A stretch of DNA of 7,497 nucleotides, taken from NCBI GenBank assembly GCA_947259475.1, contig CAMYLW010000362.1, positions 1,328-8,824 of the forward strand. The letters run 5' to 3'. Positions 6,399 through 7,497 of this stretch are shown here, piece by piece; the first letter of the stretch is position 1, and each line of letters opens with the position of its first letter. Position numbers and translations under genes: made by a program. Below the pieces are notes generated by a model, which did not search any database, had not been told where the DNA came from, and saw nothing but the letters and a program-made list of their open reading frames with translations. This DNA is from Thermodesulfobacteriota bacterium (GTDB lineage Bacteria > Desulfobacterota > Syntrophobacteria > BM002).

Positions 6399-6472
6399 TC
6401 GCAAGCACAGGTTGCTCCTACAAGAATCATGTTAATTGACATATTTAATGTAGGAGCAGCCTTTGGTTGCGA
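6399..6472. repeat. Inverted repeat of the TGTAGGAGC type
   Basis: Two 24-base arms, 6399-6422 and 6449-6472, are inverted copies with 21/24 matches, separated by 26 A+T-rich bases. The core TGCTCCTACA/TGTAGGAGCA is that of REP-like palindromes found in several bacterial groups. No T-run follows in the direction of the operon, so I do not call it a terminator, though as the first hairpin after cbiA it could attenuate or stabilise the transcript. The rest of the gap, 6306-6398, shows nothing I can name. Confidence 0.7.
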
Positions 6473-6487
6473 ACAAGGATCTTAAGA

Positions 6488-6595
6488 CTAGCTGTTGTCT
6501 TGATACTCCCTGCATCGGTCTACAAAATTGGCGGCCATCTCCGGATTACTGCCGAAGTGCAGATGAATGTAGCCCGCCAGGGTATTGTTGAGCAT
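6488..6595 (-). pseudogene. cbiA: Out-of-frame C-terminal tail of CbiA
   Basis: In the next frame, 6595 down to the TAG at 6488-6490 reads MLNNTLAGYIHLHFGSNP, followed by EMAANFVDRCREYQDNS. This is the normal CbiA ending, with the conserved NTLA-Y-HLHFGSNP block. Removing 11 bases at the near-tandem repeat 6591-6611 joins GTDGFML directly to NNTLAGY in one frame. Confidence 0.9.
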
Positions 6596-7497
6596 GGAAC
6601 CAGCATGAACCCATCTGTGCCGACTTCGATTCCTTTACGACTGCTCAACCGGAAAAGGTCGGGAACTTTCCCGGGATCCCCGATTAATTCAGAATAATGA
6701 AACTCGTGGCCACGAGCCTTCAGTCCCTTTGGCCCCAGCAAACTATCCTCTTTGAGAACTACCTCGCGGTAGCCGAGGGCCTTTCGGTGCGGAAGCATCC
6801 TTGTACTGAAAGGGTAAAGCTCCACCATGGGGTAGTTAGTCCCCTCCACCTCAATTGAACGGCTCAGGTACATGAAACCGCCGCATTCGGCGAATATGGG
6901 CATTCCTTTGTGAGCTGCCGCCAGAATTTCTCTTCTCAAGCTTTCATTCTCGGCCAACTTCCCAGCATAGAGTTCCGGGTAACCTCCACCCAGATACAGG
7001 CCCGAAACATTTGCAGGAAGATTCGAATCCCGAACCGGAGAAAAAAAACAGAGTTCAGCACCAAAGTGGGTGAGCAGGTCCAGGTTGTCCTGGTAGTAGA
7101 AGCAGAAGGCTTCGTCCCGTGCCACCCCAAGTCGTATCCTGGCTTGCCGAGCTGTCGGCCCAGGCAGCATCTCATCACTCACTGCGGTGGCCGGCATCTC
7201 CAAGAGCTTACTCACATCGAGGTGTTTTTCCACGAGTACGGCCAGCTTGTTGAAAAGATCAGCAGAATAAGGCTCTTCATCGGAGGTGACCAGCCCCAGA
7301 TGTCGTTCAGGAATCGTTACCTCCTCAGATCGAGGTAGCCCTCCCAAAAAAGAAACATCAGGAACCGATTCCATGGCCTCTGACAGAAACCGAGCATGGC
7401 TGTCACTTCCCACCTTGTTGGCGATCACCGCCCCCAACCGCAGATCCCGCTCATACGTTTTAAAACCATGGACCAGGGCGGCTATACTCCGTGCCAT
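6520..7497 (-). CDS. cbiA: CbiA, cobyrinate a,c-diamide synthase, N-terminus outside the window, C-terminus frameshifted
   Basis: ATP- and glutamine-dependent amidation of the a and c side chains of cobyrinate. The window covers the end of the synthetase domain (SIAALVHGFKTYERD, AVIANKVGS, then LGGLPR) and the glutaminase-like domain: IRLGVARDEAFCFYYQDNL at about 121-139, SGLYLGGGYPELYA at about 165-178, the nucleophile cysteine in IFAECGGFMYLS (C205 in this partial frame), ALGYREV and ARGHEFHYSE. The first methionine at the window edge is internal; family members are about 450-470 residues, so roughly 130-150 are missing to the right. After GTDGFML the frame shifts and ends with 17 unrelated residues ending IRRWPPIL at stop 6520. 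The lost piece contains the HLHF motif that carries the glutaminase histidine, so glutamine use is probably lost unless this is a sequence error. Confidence 0.92.
   Translation of the reverse strand: MARSIAALVHGFKTYERDLRLGAVIANKVGSDSHARFLSEAMESVPDVSFLGGLPRSEEVTIPERHLGLVTSDEEPYSADLFNKLAVLVEKHLDVSKLLEMPATAVSDEMLPGPTARQARIRLGVARDEAFCFYYQDNLDLLTHFGAELCFFSPVRDSNLPANVSGLYLGGGYPELYAGKLAENESLRREILAAAHKGMPIFAECGGFMYLSRSIEVEGTNYPMVELYPFSTRMLPHRKALGYREVVLKEDSLLGPKGLKARGHEFHYSELIGDPGKVPDLFRLSSRKGIEVGTDGFMLVPCSTIPWRATFICTSAVIRRWPPIL
6591..6611 (-). repeat. 11-bp near-tandem duplication that breaks cbiA
   Basis: On the minus strand GGTTCATGCT (6611-6602) is followed at once by GGTTCCATGCT (6601-6591). The two differ only by one extra C. 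The second copy adds 11 bases and shifts the frame. Confidence 0.9.

Noticed and set aside
6160..6408. Minus-strand 82-residue open frame between cbiA and cbiC
   Set aside because: It spans the CGTCATTCCGGA hairpin repeat and has no coding character of its own.
6399..6472. Rho-independent terminator after cbiA
   Set aside because: There is a strong inverted repeat but no T-run on the operon strand, and the core matches REP-like repeats.

Overview
The window holds one strand of an anaerobic (early cobalt insertion) cobalamin biosynthesis operon. All genes lie on the minus strand, so transcription runs from high to low coordinates: cbiA (cut by the right window edge), cbiC, cbiD, a cbiE-cbiT fusion, a cbiF-cbiG fusion and cbiH. 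CbiD, CbiG and CbiF-type enzymes mark the oxygen-independent route, so the host is probably an anaerobe or facultative anaerobe. The repeat-rich gaps and gene fusions do not let me name a taxon with confidence; anaerobic Firmicutes, Chloroflexi and Deltaproteobacteria are all possible.

Layout from right to left. 7497-6520 is the C-terminal two thirds of cbiA, whose reading frame is broken near its end by an 11-bp near-tandem duplication; the lost tail is still readable down to 6488. 6487-6103 has no gene and carries two hairpin-type interspersed repeats and a short heptamer repeat. 6102-5398 is cbiC with an in-frame 75-bp tandem duplication. 5397-5241 is a gap containing two inverted blocks of four heptamers each. 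5240-4119 is cbiD. 4118-3967 is a gap with a CCGCGTCTCC-type repeat. 3966-2962 is cbiE plus most of cbiT; a frameshift with an apparent small deletion separates the CbiT C-terminus (2962-2765). 2762-918 is cbiFG, which has no ATG/GTG/TTG start at the expected place but has a strong GGAGG before a CTG. 1026-169 is cbiH, overlapping the end of cbiFG by about 109 bp. 168-1 has no gene; bases 1-158 form one long imperfect palindrome that looks like a structured RNA of the plus strand or a hairpin (MITE-like) element.

Together the enzymes cover corrin ring methylation at C11 (CbiF), C17 (CbiH), C1 (CbiD) and C5/C15 with decarboxylation (CbiE/CbiT), the ring-contraction by-product removal (CbiG), methyl migration (CbiC) and a,c-amidation (CbiA). 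Three of the six genes carry a structural lesion or duplication and a fourth lacks a normal start codon. This points to a decaying operon, a phase-variable one, or a low-quality assembly; the diverged in-frame copies in cbiC show that at least that change is old. No previously undescribed protein system is visible; the most novel-looking items are the palindromic element at the left edge and the duplicated module in CbiC.
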